Positions 34,534 through 42,806 of a stretch of DNA of 64,000 nt are shown in pieces (the stretch's first letter is position 1; each line of letters opens with the position of its first letter). This DNA comes from Immundisolibacterales bacterium (GTDB lineage Bacteria; Pseudomonadota; Gammaproteobacteria; HK1), in the NCBI GenBank assembly GCA_026712715.1, contig JAPOPW010000038.1, positions 1-64,000 of the forward strand, read 5' to 3'. A program made the position numbers and the translations under genes. The notes below the pieces were generated by a model, which saw only the letters and a program-made list of their open reading frames with translations, ran no database searches and was not told the DNA's origin.

Positions 34534-37500
34534 ATGCAGCTTGCCGCGGTTTCCCTGGACGACAAGTACGAGAGCCGGGAAGGACGGATCCACATCACCG
34601 GCAGCCAGGCGATCGTGCGTCTCGCGATGATGCAGTTCATCCGCGACCGGGCGGCCGGACTCGACACCGCCTGCTACATCACCGGCTACCGGGGCTCCCC
34701 GATGCACAACATCGACAAGGAGCTGTGGTCCGCGAAGCGCTTCCTCGCTGGCTCGCACATCCACTTCCAGCCGGCCGTCAACGAGGACCTCGCCGCGACC
34801 GCGATCTGGGGCAGCCAGCAGGCGACGGAGTTCGGCGACTGCCGGCACGACGGCGTCTTCTCCTTCTGGTACGGGAAGGGGCCGGGGCTCGACCGGAGCA
34901 TGGACGCGATCCGCCACGGCCACATGGCGGGGAGCTCGCGCCACGGGGGGGTGCTGGTCATGGTCGGAGACGACCACGCCCTGACGTCGACGGATGCGCC
35001 GGCGGCGCACGAGTTCGCCTTCGTCGAGATGATGATGCCCTTCCTCTATCCCTCCACCGTGCACGAGGTGCTGGCCTACGGCCTGCACGGCATCGCGCTC
35101 GCGCGGTTCGCGGGGACGTGGGTGGGCTTCAAGGCGGTTCCGGACACGGTGGACGCGAGCGCGCCGCTCGTCGCCGACCCGATGGACCCCGAGATCGTGC
35201 TCCCCGCCGACTTCGAGCTGCCCCCGGACGGGCTCAACCTCCGGATCCCCGACTTCTGGTACCAGATGGAACCCCGCCACCGGGACTTCAAGCTCGACGC
35301 GGCGGTGGCGTATGCGCGGGCGAACCGGCTGAACCGGGTGACAATCGCGAGCCGGCGACCCCGGTACGGGATCGTCGCGACCGGCAAGGCCTTCAACGAC
35401 GTCCGCCAGGCCCTCTTCGATCTCGGCATCGACGACCGGACGGCGGACGAGCTCGGCATCACGGTCCTCAAGCTCGCGATGCCGTACCCGTTCGACGCGG
35501 AGACCGTGCGCGGCTTTGCGGATGGCCTCGAAGAGGTCTTCGTCGTCGAGGAGAAGGTGACCCTCTCGGAAATCCAGGTCCGAAACGCCCTCTACCCGCT
35601 CCCGGACGGGCGCCGCCCGCGGGTCATCGGACAGAAGGACGAGACGGGGAGGGTGCTCCTTCCCGGATACCCGGAGGTCTCGCCGGACGACGTCGCGCGC
35701 GCCCTCGCGGCCCGCATCGCGCCCTTCCACACGTCGAGCGCGGTCGACGAGCGCATCGCGTTCATCGACGCGAAGGCGCGCCAGGCCCGCGCCCGCGAGG
35801 TGCTCTCGGTGGCGCGCACCCCGTACTTCTGCTCCGGCTGCCCGCACAACACCTCGACCCGGGTGCCGGAGGGAAGCCGCGCCCAGGGCGGGGTCGGCTG
35901 TCACTTCATGGCCACCTACATGGACCGCGCCAACGTCACCCACACCCACATGGGCGGGGAGGGCGCGAACTGGATGGGGCAGGCGCCCTTCGTCGAGACC
36001 GGGCACGTGTTCCAGAACCTCGGCGACGGCACGTACTACCACTCCGGGCTCCTCGCGATCCGGGCGTGCGTCGCGTCCGGGATCAACATCACCTACAAGA
36101 TCCTCTTCAACGACGCGGTGGCGATGACCGGCGGGCAGCCCCACGACGGGCCCATCGATCCGCCCGCGATCAGCCACCAGGTGCGGGGCGAGGGGGTGGA
36201 GACCATCTGGCTCGTGTCGGACGAGCCGGAGAAGTACGGCTCGGACGCGATGTTCGCGCGGGGGACGAAGCTCGCCCACCGCCGGGACCTCGATCGCATC
36301 CAGCGCGAGCTGCGCGAGGTGCCGGGGGTGAGCGTCCTCATCTACGACCAGACCTGCGCGGCCGAGAAGCGCCGGCGCCGCAAGCGCGGCGCGATGGTGG
36401 ACCCCGACCGGCGCACCTTCATCAACCACCGGGTGTGCGAGGGGTGCGGGGACTGCAACGAGAAGTCGAACTGCCTCTCGGTGCTGCCCCTCGACACCGA
36501 ATACGGGCGCAAGCGCCAGATCGACCAGTCGGCGTGCAACAAGGACTTCTCGTGCGTCGAGGGATTCTGCCCGAGCTTCGTCTCCGTGCAGGGGGCGACC
36601 CCACGGCGGGGCGGGGCGCGGGTCGAGGTGCCGGCGGGGCTCGCCGCGCTGCCGGAGCCGGACCGCCCGCGCCTCGTCGAGGGCGGCCGCCCGTTCAGCA
36701 TCCTCGTCGCCGGGGTCGGCGGCACCGGGGTGGTCACCATCGGGGCGCTGGTCACCATGGCCGCGCATCTGGAGGGCATCGCGTTCTCCACCGTCGACCA
36801 GTTCGGGATGGCCCAGAAGGGCGGGGCGGTGACGAGCCACCTGCGGATCGCGGCCCGCCCGGAGGACATGCGGGCAATCCGGCTGAACGCGGGGGCGGCG
36901 GACCTCGTGCTCGGCTGCGACAGCCTCGTCGCCTCCGGTGACCTCGCCCTCAACGTCATGAACCCGGAACGGACCCGGGTCATCGTCAACACCCACGAGC
37001 AGATCACCGGCCAGTTCGCCCGCGATCCGGACCTCACGTTTCCGACCGAGTCCATCGTCGGGCGCATCCGCGCCGCGGCGGGCGAGGGCAACGTCCAGCT
37101 CCTCGACGCGACCCGCATCGCGACCCGGCTCCTCGGCGACGCGATCGCGAGCAACCTGTTCCTGCTCGGGTTCGCGTACCAGCGGGGGCTCGTCCCGGTG
37201 TCCGGGGTCGCCATCGAGCGGGCCATCGAGCTCAACGGCGTCGCGGTCGAGATGAACCGCGAGGCGTTCCGCTGGGGACGGCGGGCGGGTCGCGACCTCG
37301 CGGCGGTGGAGAGCCTCGCCGCCCGGGGCGACGAGGGCCTCGAGCCGTCCGCGCCGAAGACCCTCGGCGAATTCATCGAGCGGCGGGCGGAGGACCTCAC
37401 CGGGTGGCAGAACGCGGCCTGGGCCGCGCGCTACCGGAGCCTCGTCGAGCGAGTACGCGAGGCGGAGGGGGCGCTCGGGACCGGCGGCGAAGCGCTCACC

Positions 37501-38028
37501 GCGGCGGTCGCCCGCTTCGCCTACAAGCTGATGGCGTACAAGGACGAGTACGAGGTGGCGCGCCTCTATACGGACGGAGCCTTCCGGGAACGGCTCGCGG
37601 CCCGCTTCGAGGGGGATCTGCGAGTCACCTTCCACCTGGCTCCGCCCCTCCTCGCGCGGCCCGATCCGGCCACCGGAGAAGCGCGCAAGCGCACCTACGG
37701 CCCCTGGATGTGGCGGGTGCTCGGGCTCGTCGCGAAGATGCGGGGCCTTCGCGGGACCCCCTTCGACATCTTCGGCCGCACCGAGGAGCGGCGCACCGAG
37801 CGCCGGCTCATCGAGGAGTACTTCGAGACCGTCGACGAGCTGGTTGCCGGCCTCCGCCCCGAGAACCTCGCCCTCGCGGTCGACATCGCCTCCGTCCCCG
37901 ACCGGATCCGCGGCTACGGCCACGTCAAGGCCCGCAACGTCGCGGAGGCGGAGGCGGAGCGCGCCGCGCTTCTCGAGCGCTGGCGGACGGGCGGCGTCGA
38001 GGCGGCCGACGAGGCGCGCGCCGCCTGA
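34534..38028 (+). CDS. Fused indolepyruvate:ferredoxin oxidoreductase (2-oxoacid oxidoreductase)
   Basis: A 1164-residue cytoplasmic enzyme that oxidatively decarboxylates aryl pyruvates to acyl-CoA with ferredoxin, in aromatic amino-acid catabolism. N-terminal pyrimidine-binding part: GSQAIVRLAMMQFIRDRAAGLDTACYITGYRGSP and VVEEKVTLSEIQVRNALY. The TPP-binding part has FCSGCPHNTSTRVPEGSRAQGGVGCH and GMEG-like GGEGANWMGQAPF. A cysteine-rich region (CEGCGDCNEKSNC, CNKDFSCVEGFCPSF) probably binds Fe-S clusters. The gamma-type domain has FSILVAGVGGTGVVTIGALV and FSTVDQFGMAQKGGAVTSHLRI. All parts are on one chain, as usual in alpha- and betaproteobacteria. ATG at 34534 has GGAGAG upstream. Confidence 0.93.
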   Translation: MQLAAVSLDDKYESREGRIHITGSQAIVRLAMMQFIRDRAAGLDTACYITGYRGSPMHNIDKELWSAKRFLAGSHIHFQPAVNEDLAATAIWGSQQATEFGDCRHDGVFSFWYGKGPGLDRSMDAIRHGHMAGSSRHGGVLVMVGDDHALTSTDAPAAHEFAFVEMMMPFLYPSTVHEVLAYGLHGIALARFAGTWVGFKAVPDTVDASAPLVADPMDPEIVLPADFELPPDGLNLRIPDFWYQMEPRHRDFKLDAAVAYARANRLNRVTIASRRPRYGIVATGKAFNDVRQALFDLGIDDRTADELGITVLKLAMPYPFDAETVRGFADGLEEVFVVEEKVTLSEIQVRNALYPLPDGRRPRVIGQKDETGRVLLPGYPEVSPDDVARALAARIAPFHTSSAVDERIAFIDAKARQARAREVLSVARTPYFCSGCPHNTSTRVPEGSRAQGGVGCHFMATYMDRANVTHTHMGGEGANWMGQAPFVETGHVFQNLGDGTYYHSGLLAIRACVASGINITYKILFNDAVAMTGGQPHDGPIDPPAISHQVRGEGVETIWLVSDEPEKYGSDAMFARGTKLAHRRDLDRIQRELREVPGVSVLIYDQTCAAEKRRRRKRGAMVDPDRRTFINHRVCEGCGDCNEKSNCLSVLPLDTEYGRKRQIDQSACNKDFSCVEGFCPSFVSVQGATPRRGGARVEVPAGLAALPEPDRPRLVEGGRPFSILVAGVGGTGVVTIGALVTMAAHLEGIAFSTVDQFGMAQKGGAVTSHLRIAARPEDMRAIRLNAGAADLVLGCDSLVASGDLALNVMNPERTRVIVNTHEQITGQFARDPDLTFPTESIVGRIRAAAGEGNVQLLDATRIATRLLGDAIASNLFLLGFAYQRGLVPVSGVAIERAIELNGVAVEMNREAFRWGRRAGRDLAAVESLAARGDEGLEPSAPKTLGEFIERRAEDLTGWQNAAWAARYRSLVERVREAEGALGTGGEALTAAVARFAYKLMAYKDEYEVARLYTDGAFRERLAARFEGDLRVTFHLAPPLLARPDPATGEARKRTYGPWMWRVLGLVAKMRGLRGTPFDIFGRTEERRTERRLIEEYFETVDELVAGLRPENLALAVDIASVPDRIRGYGHVKARNVAEAEAERAALLERWRTGGVEAADEARAA

Positions 38029-38060
38029 CCGGCTTCGTCCCCGGGGAATCGACCGCCACC

Positions 38061-38471
38061 ATGGAACGCAAGGGGAAGCACCTCGAGTTCATCCAGGGCA
38101 CGGTCAACCGGCTGTCGACGAACTCGTTCCTGCTCAAGGGCTGGAGCGTGGTGCTGGTGTCGGCCCTGTTCGCCCTCGCGGCCGCCGATTTCAGTCGCTA
38201 CTTCATCCACCTCGCGTACTTCCCGGCCGTCGCGTTCTGGATCCTGGACGGCTACTTCCTTTGGCAGGAGCGGCTGTTCCGGAGGCTCTACGACCATGTG
38301 CGATCGCTTGAAGAGGAAGAGATCGACTTCTCGATGGACACCTCGCCCTGGGTCGCCGAGACGACTTCCTGGGCCTCCGCATGCGGGTCGAAGACGCTGG
38401 TCATCTTCCACGGCGCGGTGCTCGCGACCGTCGTCATCGTCACCCTGCTCGCACTCGACCTGGTCGGGTGA
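38061..38471 (+). CDS. Small three-helix membrane protein at the head of the hsd locus
   Basis: A 136-residue protein: a conserved-looking KGKHLEFIQGTVNRLSTNSFLLKGWS start, a helix (VVLVSALFALAAADFS), a second (YFIHLAYFPAVAFWILDGYFLW), a charged loop (QERLFRRLYDHVRSLEEEEIDFSMDTSPW) and a third helix near the C-terminus (TLVIFHGAVLATVVIVTLLALDLV). I recall similar uncharacterised proteins near defence genes, in the style of small membrane effectors, but cannot name the family. It lies 32 nt after the oxidoreductase stop and 84 nt before hsdM on the same strand. Function unknown. Confidence 0.75.
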   Translation: MERKGKHLEFIQGTVNRLSTNSFLLKGWSVVLVSALFALAAADFSRYFIHLAYFPAVAFWILDGYFLWQERLFRRLYDHVRSLEEEEIDFSMDTSPWVAETTSWASACGSKTLVIFHGAVLATVVIVTLLALDLVG

Positions 38472-38555
38472 CGTCCGCGCCGCCGGACCCCTGGATCGAG
38501 ACGACGCCCTGAAGCCAATGCAGGCCGAGAGAGCTGCTTCCGGCCGAGACCGTCG

Positions 38556-40712
38556 ATGAACCACGGCGAGATCGTGAGCTTCCTCTGGGGGGTCGCGGAC
38601 CTCATCCGGGACAGCTTCAAGCGCGGCAAGTACCAGGACGTCATCCTGCCCCTGACCGTGCTCCGCCGGCTCGACTGCGTGCTGGCACCGACCAAGGAGC
38701 GGGTGCTCGCGCGGCAGGCGGAACTGCGGGAGCGAGGGCTCGAGGACCTGGATGCGCAGCTCCGACGGGCGTCCGGCTTCGCCTTCTACAACACTTCGCG
38801 CTACGACTTCGAGAAGCTCCTCGCCGACGCGCCGCAGCTCGCCGCGAACCTCCGGAACTACATCGTCGGCTTCAGCCCGAACATGCGCGAGGTGCTGGAG
38901 CGATTCGATTTCGACAACACGATCAGCAAGCTCGACGAGGCGGGACTTCTCTTCCAGGTGCTGGAGCGGATTCGGACCGTCGATCTCCACCCCGACAAGG
39001 TCGACAACCCCACGATGGGAACGATCTTCGAAGAGCTGATCCGGCGGTTCAACGAGGCTCTCGACGAGAACCCGGGCGAGCACTTCACGCCCCGCGACGT
39101 GGTCCACCTTATGGTGGGGCTCATGCTCGCGGGCGACGAGCCGGAGATCGCCCGCCCGGGGGTGGTGCGGACCGTCTACGACCCCTGCTGCGGCTCCGGG
39201 GGCATGCTGATGATCGCGAAGGAGCACATCACCGAGGGGCCGAGCCGGAACGGCGAACGGCTCCGGCCGCCGATCAACCCGGCGGCGGACATCCACCTCT
39301 TCGGCCAGGAGGTGAACCCCGAGACGTGGGCGCTCTCCAAGTCGGACTTCTTCATGAAGGACCCGACCGGCCGGGACGCGCACAACATCGCGTTCGGCAG
39401 CACCCTCTCCCGCGACCGGCACGCCGCCCAGTCCTTCGACTACCTCATCGCGAATCCGCCCTACGGCAAGGATTGGAAACGGGATCAGAGCACCGTCCGC
39501 GACGAGCACGACCGTGGGCCGGCCGGACGCTTCGCTCCCGGGCTCCCCCGCATCAGCGACGGCCAGACCCTGTTCCTCCTCCACATGCTCGCGCGGGCCA
39601 AGGCGCCGAAAGAGGGCGGCGCGCGCATCGCGATCATCATGAACGGCTCGCCGCTCTTCACCGGCGACTCGGGGAGCGGGGAGAGCGAGATCCGCCGCTA
39701 CATTCTGGAGAACGACCTCCTGGAGGCGCTGATCGCGCTCCCCGAGCAGCTCTTCTACAACACCGGCATCGCCACCTACGTGTGGCTTCTCAGCAACCGC
39801 AAGGCGCCGGCGCGGCAGGGCAGGGTGCAGCTCATCGACGCCACCTCCTTCTGGACGCCGATGCGCCGGAGCCTCGGCGACAAGCGCCGCGAAATCCCTC
39901 CCGAGCGGACGGCGGACGTGCTGAAGCTCCTCGTCGAGTTCGAGGACGGCGCGACCCGGACGGTCACCAAGGACGGCAACGAAGAAGAGCGCGTCGTCAG
40001 CCGCGTCTACCCCACCACCCGGTTCGGCTACCGCCGCATCACCGTGGAGCGGCCGCTCCGGCTGAACTTCCAGGCGAATCCCGAACGCATCGCCCGGCTC
40101 AAGGAGAAGCGGGCATTCCAGAACCTCGCGAAGTCGAGAACGCGAGGCGACGCCGGCGTCCGCGAGGAAGCGGAGGGCCGCGCGCGGCAGCAGGCCATCC
40201 TGGCCTTCCTTGCGGGAATGCCCGACACCCTGCACATGGACCGGACGTCGTTCCTCGCCGATCTGACGAGCGCGGCCGGGGAAGCTGGAATCAGGCTCGC
40301 GGCGGCGATCCGGAACGCGATCCTCACCGCGCTCGGCGAGCGCGACGAAAAGGCCGAGATCTGCCGGAGCGAGGTCGGTGCCCCGGAACCCGACCCCAAT
40401 CTCCGCGACACCGAACGCGTCCCGCTCCCGGAAGGGGAGGACCCAATCGACAACGACGGGGTACCGGCGAGCGTCCGCGCGTACGTCGCACGCGAGGTCC
40501 TGCCCCATGTCCCCGACGCCTGGATCGACACCACCCGCCGCGACCAGCGGGACGGTCAGGTCGGCCTGGTCGGCTACGAGATCAACTTCAATCGCTACTT
40601 CTACCGCTACACCCCGCCGAGGCCCCTCGCCGAGATCGAGGCCGACATCCGGGCCGTCGAGAAGGACATCCTCGACATGCTGAAGGACATGTCGATCGGG
40701 CAGGTAGGCTGA
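38556..40712 (+). CDS. hsdM: Type I restriction-modification system methyltransferase subunit
   Basis: A 718-residue N6-adenine DNA methyltransferase subunit. The helical HsdM N-terminus (SFLWGVADLIRDSFKRGKYQDVILPLTVLRRLD) is followed by EHFTPRDVVHLMVGLM. The AdoMet-binding motif I DPCCGSGGML starts at residue 209, and the catalytic NPPY motif is at residues 300-303. The protein is longer than many HsdM (about 500 residues) because of a C-terminal extension after about 480, a form common in the larger HsdM class. It is the first hsd gene of a block that continues with abiEi-like, hsdS, fic and hsdR. Confidence 0.95.
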   Translation: MNHGEIVSFLWGVADLIRDSFKRGKYQDVILPLTVLRRLDCVLAPTKERVLARQAELRERGLEDLDAQLRRASGFAFYNTSRYDFEKLLADAPQLAANLRNYIVGFSPNMREVLERFDFDNTISKLDEAGLLFQVLERIRTVDLHPDKVDNPTMGTIFEELIRRFNEALDENPGEHFTPRDVVHLMVGLMLAGDEPEIARPGVVRTVYDPCCGSGGMLMIAKEHITEGPSRNGERLRPPINPAADIHLFGQEVNPETWALSKSDFFMKDPTGRDAHNIAFGSTLSRDRHAAQSFDYLIANPPYGKDWKRDQSTVRDEHDRGPAGRFAPGLPRISDGQTLFLLHMLARAKAPKEGGARIAIIMNGSPLFTGDSGSGESEIRRYILENDLLEALIALPEQLFYNTGIATYVWLLSNRKAPARQGRVQLIDATSFWTPMRRSLGDKRREIPPERTADVLKLLVEFEDGATRTVTKDGNEEERVVSRVYPTTRFGYRRITVERPLRLNFQANPERIARLKEKRAFQNLAKSRTRGDAGVREEAEGRARQQAILAFLAGMPDTLHMDRTSFLADLTSAAGEAGIRLAAAIRNAILTALGERDEKAEICRSEVGAPEPDPNLRDTERVPLPEGEDPIDNDGVPASVRAYVAREVLPHVPDAWIDTTRRDQRDGQVGLVGYEINFNRYFYRYTPPRPLAEIEADIRAVEKDILDMLKDMSIGQVG

Positions 40713-40717
40713 CATCA

Positions 40718-40749
40718 AATGTCGGCATTTGCATGCAAGTGCCGACATT
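40718..40749. promoter_or_regulatory. 32-nt palindrome, candidate operator of the AbiEi-like gene
   Basis: The outer arms AATGTCGGCA (40718-40727) and TGCCGACATT (40740-40749) are perfect reverse complements, and the centre holds the 10-bp palindrome TTGCATGCAA. Overall 30 of 32 positions are symmetric. It lies between the hsdM stop (40710-40712) and the AbiEi-like ATG (40765). On the plus strand TTGCAT (40729-40734) and TATCAT (40753-40758), 18 nt apart, could be a promoter whose start point would fall at or beside the ATG, giving a leaderless message. AbiEi proteins of AbiE systems repress their own promoters through inverted repeats, so autoregulation is a natural reading. Confidence 0.7.
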
Positions 40750-40764
40750 CACTATCATCCACGC

Positions 40765-41370
40765 ATGGTCAGTTCACCGGAAGCGGCAGATCTGCAGGAA
40801 GCGGGCATCGGCGCCTTCTTCCGGCCGCGCGACCTCGCCCCGCTCGGCATCTCCCACCGCAGACTCCAGGGTCTCGTCTCCCGTGGGATCGCCGAGAACT
40901 TCGGAAACGGACTCTATCGGCTCACCGAAGTCCCCGCCACGGAGCTGGAGACGATCGCAATGGTCGCGGCGGCCATCCCGAACGCCGTCGTTTGCCTGCT
41001 GACGGCGCTTCGTGTCCACGAAATCGGCACCCAGTCGCCGCGCGATGTCTGGATCGCCCTCGACCGCAAGGCCCGCAAGCCTGCACATCCTCCTTCCCGG
41101 GTGCGCATCGTCCGTTTCTCCGGGCCGATGCTGACCTACGGCGTACTTCACTGCTCGGCGCTCGGAGTTCCGTATCGCATCACCTCACCGGCCCGCACCG
41201 TGGTGGACTGCTTCCGCTATCGCAACAAGTTCGGACTCGATTTCGCGCTCGAGGCGCTTGAGGACATACTTCGCCGGCGCATCGCCACGGTGAGCGAGAT
41301 CATGCGCGCGGCCGAGGCCTGCCGGGCGCGTACCGTCCTGCAGACGTACCTGGAAGCGCTCCCACTGTGA
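40765..41370 (+). CDS. AbiEi-like winged-helix protein (type IV antitoxin family) inside the hsd locus
   Basis: A 201-residue protein of the AbiEi antitoxin family. The N-terminal winged helix (about 8-60) has AFFRPRDLAPLGISHRRLQGLVSRGIAENFGNGLYRLTE. The C-terminal part has VCLLTALRVHEIGTQSPRDVWIALDRKARKP and YRITSPARTVVDCFRYRNKFGLDFALEALED, typical of the family. The normal AbiEii nucleotidyltransferase toxin is absent; hsdS follows with a GTGA overlap, so hsdS translation is coupled to this gene. An alternative start at 40729 would place the palindrome inside the coding region; I prefer ATG at 40765, which has no ribosome site but fits a leaderless message. It may act as a repressor controlling hsdS and the downstream genes. 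Confidence 0.82.
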   Translation: MVSSPEAADLQEAGIGAFFRPRDLAPLGISHRRLQGLVSRGIAENFGNGLYRLTEVPATELETIAMVAAAIPNAVVCLLTALRVHEIGTQSPRDVWIALDRKARKPAHPPSRVRIVRFSGPMLTYGVLHCSALGVPYRITSPARTVVDCFRYRNKFGLDFALEALEDILRRRIATVSEIMRAAEACRARTVLQTYLEALPL

Positions 41371-42674
41371 CGCGCGGGTCTCGCGAAACCGCGTCCTTCA
41401 CGGCGACAGGTAAGTTCCGCCCCTATCCGGCGTACAAGGACTCCGGAGTCGAGTGGCTGGGACAAATCCCGTCGAACTGGACAAACGCGCCCATGTGGCA
41501 GATAAGCGAAGCGTTTAGTGGGGGCACTCCGTCAAGGGAAGATCCGAGTTTCTGGGGTGGTCCGATTCTGTGGGTATCGCCCAAGGACATGAAACAAAGG
41601 ATGATTTGTGACACGGAGGAAAAGATTACGGAGTCCGGTCTACATGAGTCTAGGCTCAAACTGATTGAACCTCCCGCTATTCTGGTTGTGGTGCGAGGAA
41701 TGATTCTTGCGCACAGTTTCCCAGTCGGACTATCGACAGTTCCATTGACCATCAATCAGGACGTGAAGGCTCTGAAACTTGGACATGGTATCGAGGCGGG
41801 ATTCTTTGGTTGGTTGCTGGACGGCATGTCTCAGCAAATCCTATCGACGACAATCGAAAAAGCGGGCCACGGAACTCGTGCTGTACGGATGGACCAGTGG
41901 CGTACCATCCGATTGTTACTGCCGCCAGTATTGGAACAACGTGCCATTGCAGCGTTCCTCGATCGCGAGACGGCGAAGATCGATGCGCTGGTTGCGAAGA
42001 AGGAACGGCTGATCGAGCTGTTGCAGGAGAAGCGCACCGCCCTCATCACGCGCGTCGTCACCAAGGGACTCGATCCCAACGTTCCGATGAAGAACTCTGG
42101 CGTCGACTGGTTGGCGGAGACTCCGGTGCATTGGAACGTAAAGCAACTTCGGTGGGCGATTACTTTCCAGCGCGGACACGATCTCCCGTCCGATATTCGC
42201 GAGGAAGGAGACGTGCCAATCGTGTCATCATCGGGAATTTCATCCAAACATTCCAAAGCAGTTGCGGTGGCGCCAGGAATCGTTACTGGCCGCTATGGAA
42301 CAATTGGGCAATTCCATCTTATGAATCAACCGTATTGGCCCCTTAATACTACACTCTACAGTATCGATCTCCACGGAAATGAACCTCGCTTTCTCCGCTA
42401 TATGTTGATGCATATGGGGCCCCTTTTCTTGTTGCACGCGGTCAAGTCGGCCGTACCTGGTGTGGACCGAAACGATATACATGCGGACCATACCGCTTTG
42501 CCGAACTGGACCGAGCAACAAGAGATTGCCGACTACTTGGACCGAGAAACGGGGAAGATCGATGCGCTCGTGGCCAAGGTTCGGGAGGCGATCGAGCGCC
42601 TCAAGGAGTTGCGCGCGGCCCTCATCTCGGCGGCGGTGACCGGGAAGATCGACGTGCGGGGGGCGGCCGGCTGA
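41367..42674 (+). CDS. hsdS: Type I restriction-modification system specificity subunit
   Basis: A 435-residue DNA-recognition subunit with two target-recognition domains. The first begins at PYPAYKDSGVEWLGQIPSNW and the second at NSGVDWLAETPVHW, a near repeat. Each ends in a conserved helical spacer: FLDRETAKIDALVAKKERLIELLQEK and YLDRETGKIDALVAKVREAIERLKEL. The recognition domains (about 41480-41930 and 42150-42500) are much richer in A+T than the spacers and flanking genes, as expected for frequently exchanged modules. It starts at GTG overlapping the AbiEi-like stop. It fixes the recognition sequence for both HsdM and HsdR. Confidence 0.94.
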   Translation: MTRGSRETASFTATGKFRPYPAYKDSGVEWLGQIPSNWTNAPMWQISEAFSGGTPSREDPSFWGGPILWVSPKDMKQRMICDTEEKITESGLHESRLKLIEPPAILVVVRGMILAHSFPVGLSTVPLTINQDVKALKLGHGIEAGFFGWLLDGMSQQILSTTIEKAGHGTRAVRMDQWRTIRLLLPPVLEQRAIAAFLDRETAKIDALVAKKERLIELLQEKRTALITRVVTKGLDPNVPMKNSGVDWLAETPVHWNVKQLRWAITFQRGHDLPSDIREEGDVPIVSSSGISSKHSKAVAVAPGIVTGRYGTIGQFHLMNQPYWPLNTTLYSIDLHGNEPRFLRYMLMHMGPLFLLHAVKSAVPGVDRNDIHADHTALPNWTEQQEIADYLDRETGKIDALVAKVREAIERLKELRAALISAAVTGKIDVRGAAG

Positions 42675-42806
42675 CCCGGGCGGTGGCCGAGTCCGTCGGG
42701 CACCGGACGCATCCCGCGCTCCGGCGCGCTGTTTTCGAATTGTGCGACTTTCGATAATATGCGTCCTCGTTATTTTCATTTCCGAAATAAGGGGGAGGGG
42801 CGGACC

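Noticed and set aside
34369-37923. 1184-codon minus-strand frame opposite the indolepyruvate oxidoreductase
   Set aside because: Shadow of the real gene: low-complexity Glu/Arg/Asp/His composition and no domain motif.
40765-41370. A full AbiE toxin-antitoxin system at the AbiEi-like gene
   Set aside because: No AbiEii nucleotidyltransferase follows; hsdS does. The nucleotidyltransferase at 3326-3892 is 37 kb away with its own partner.
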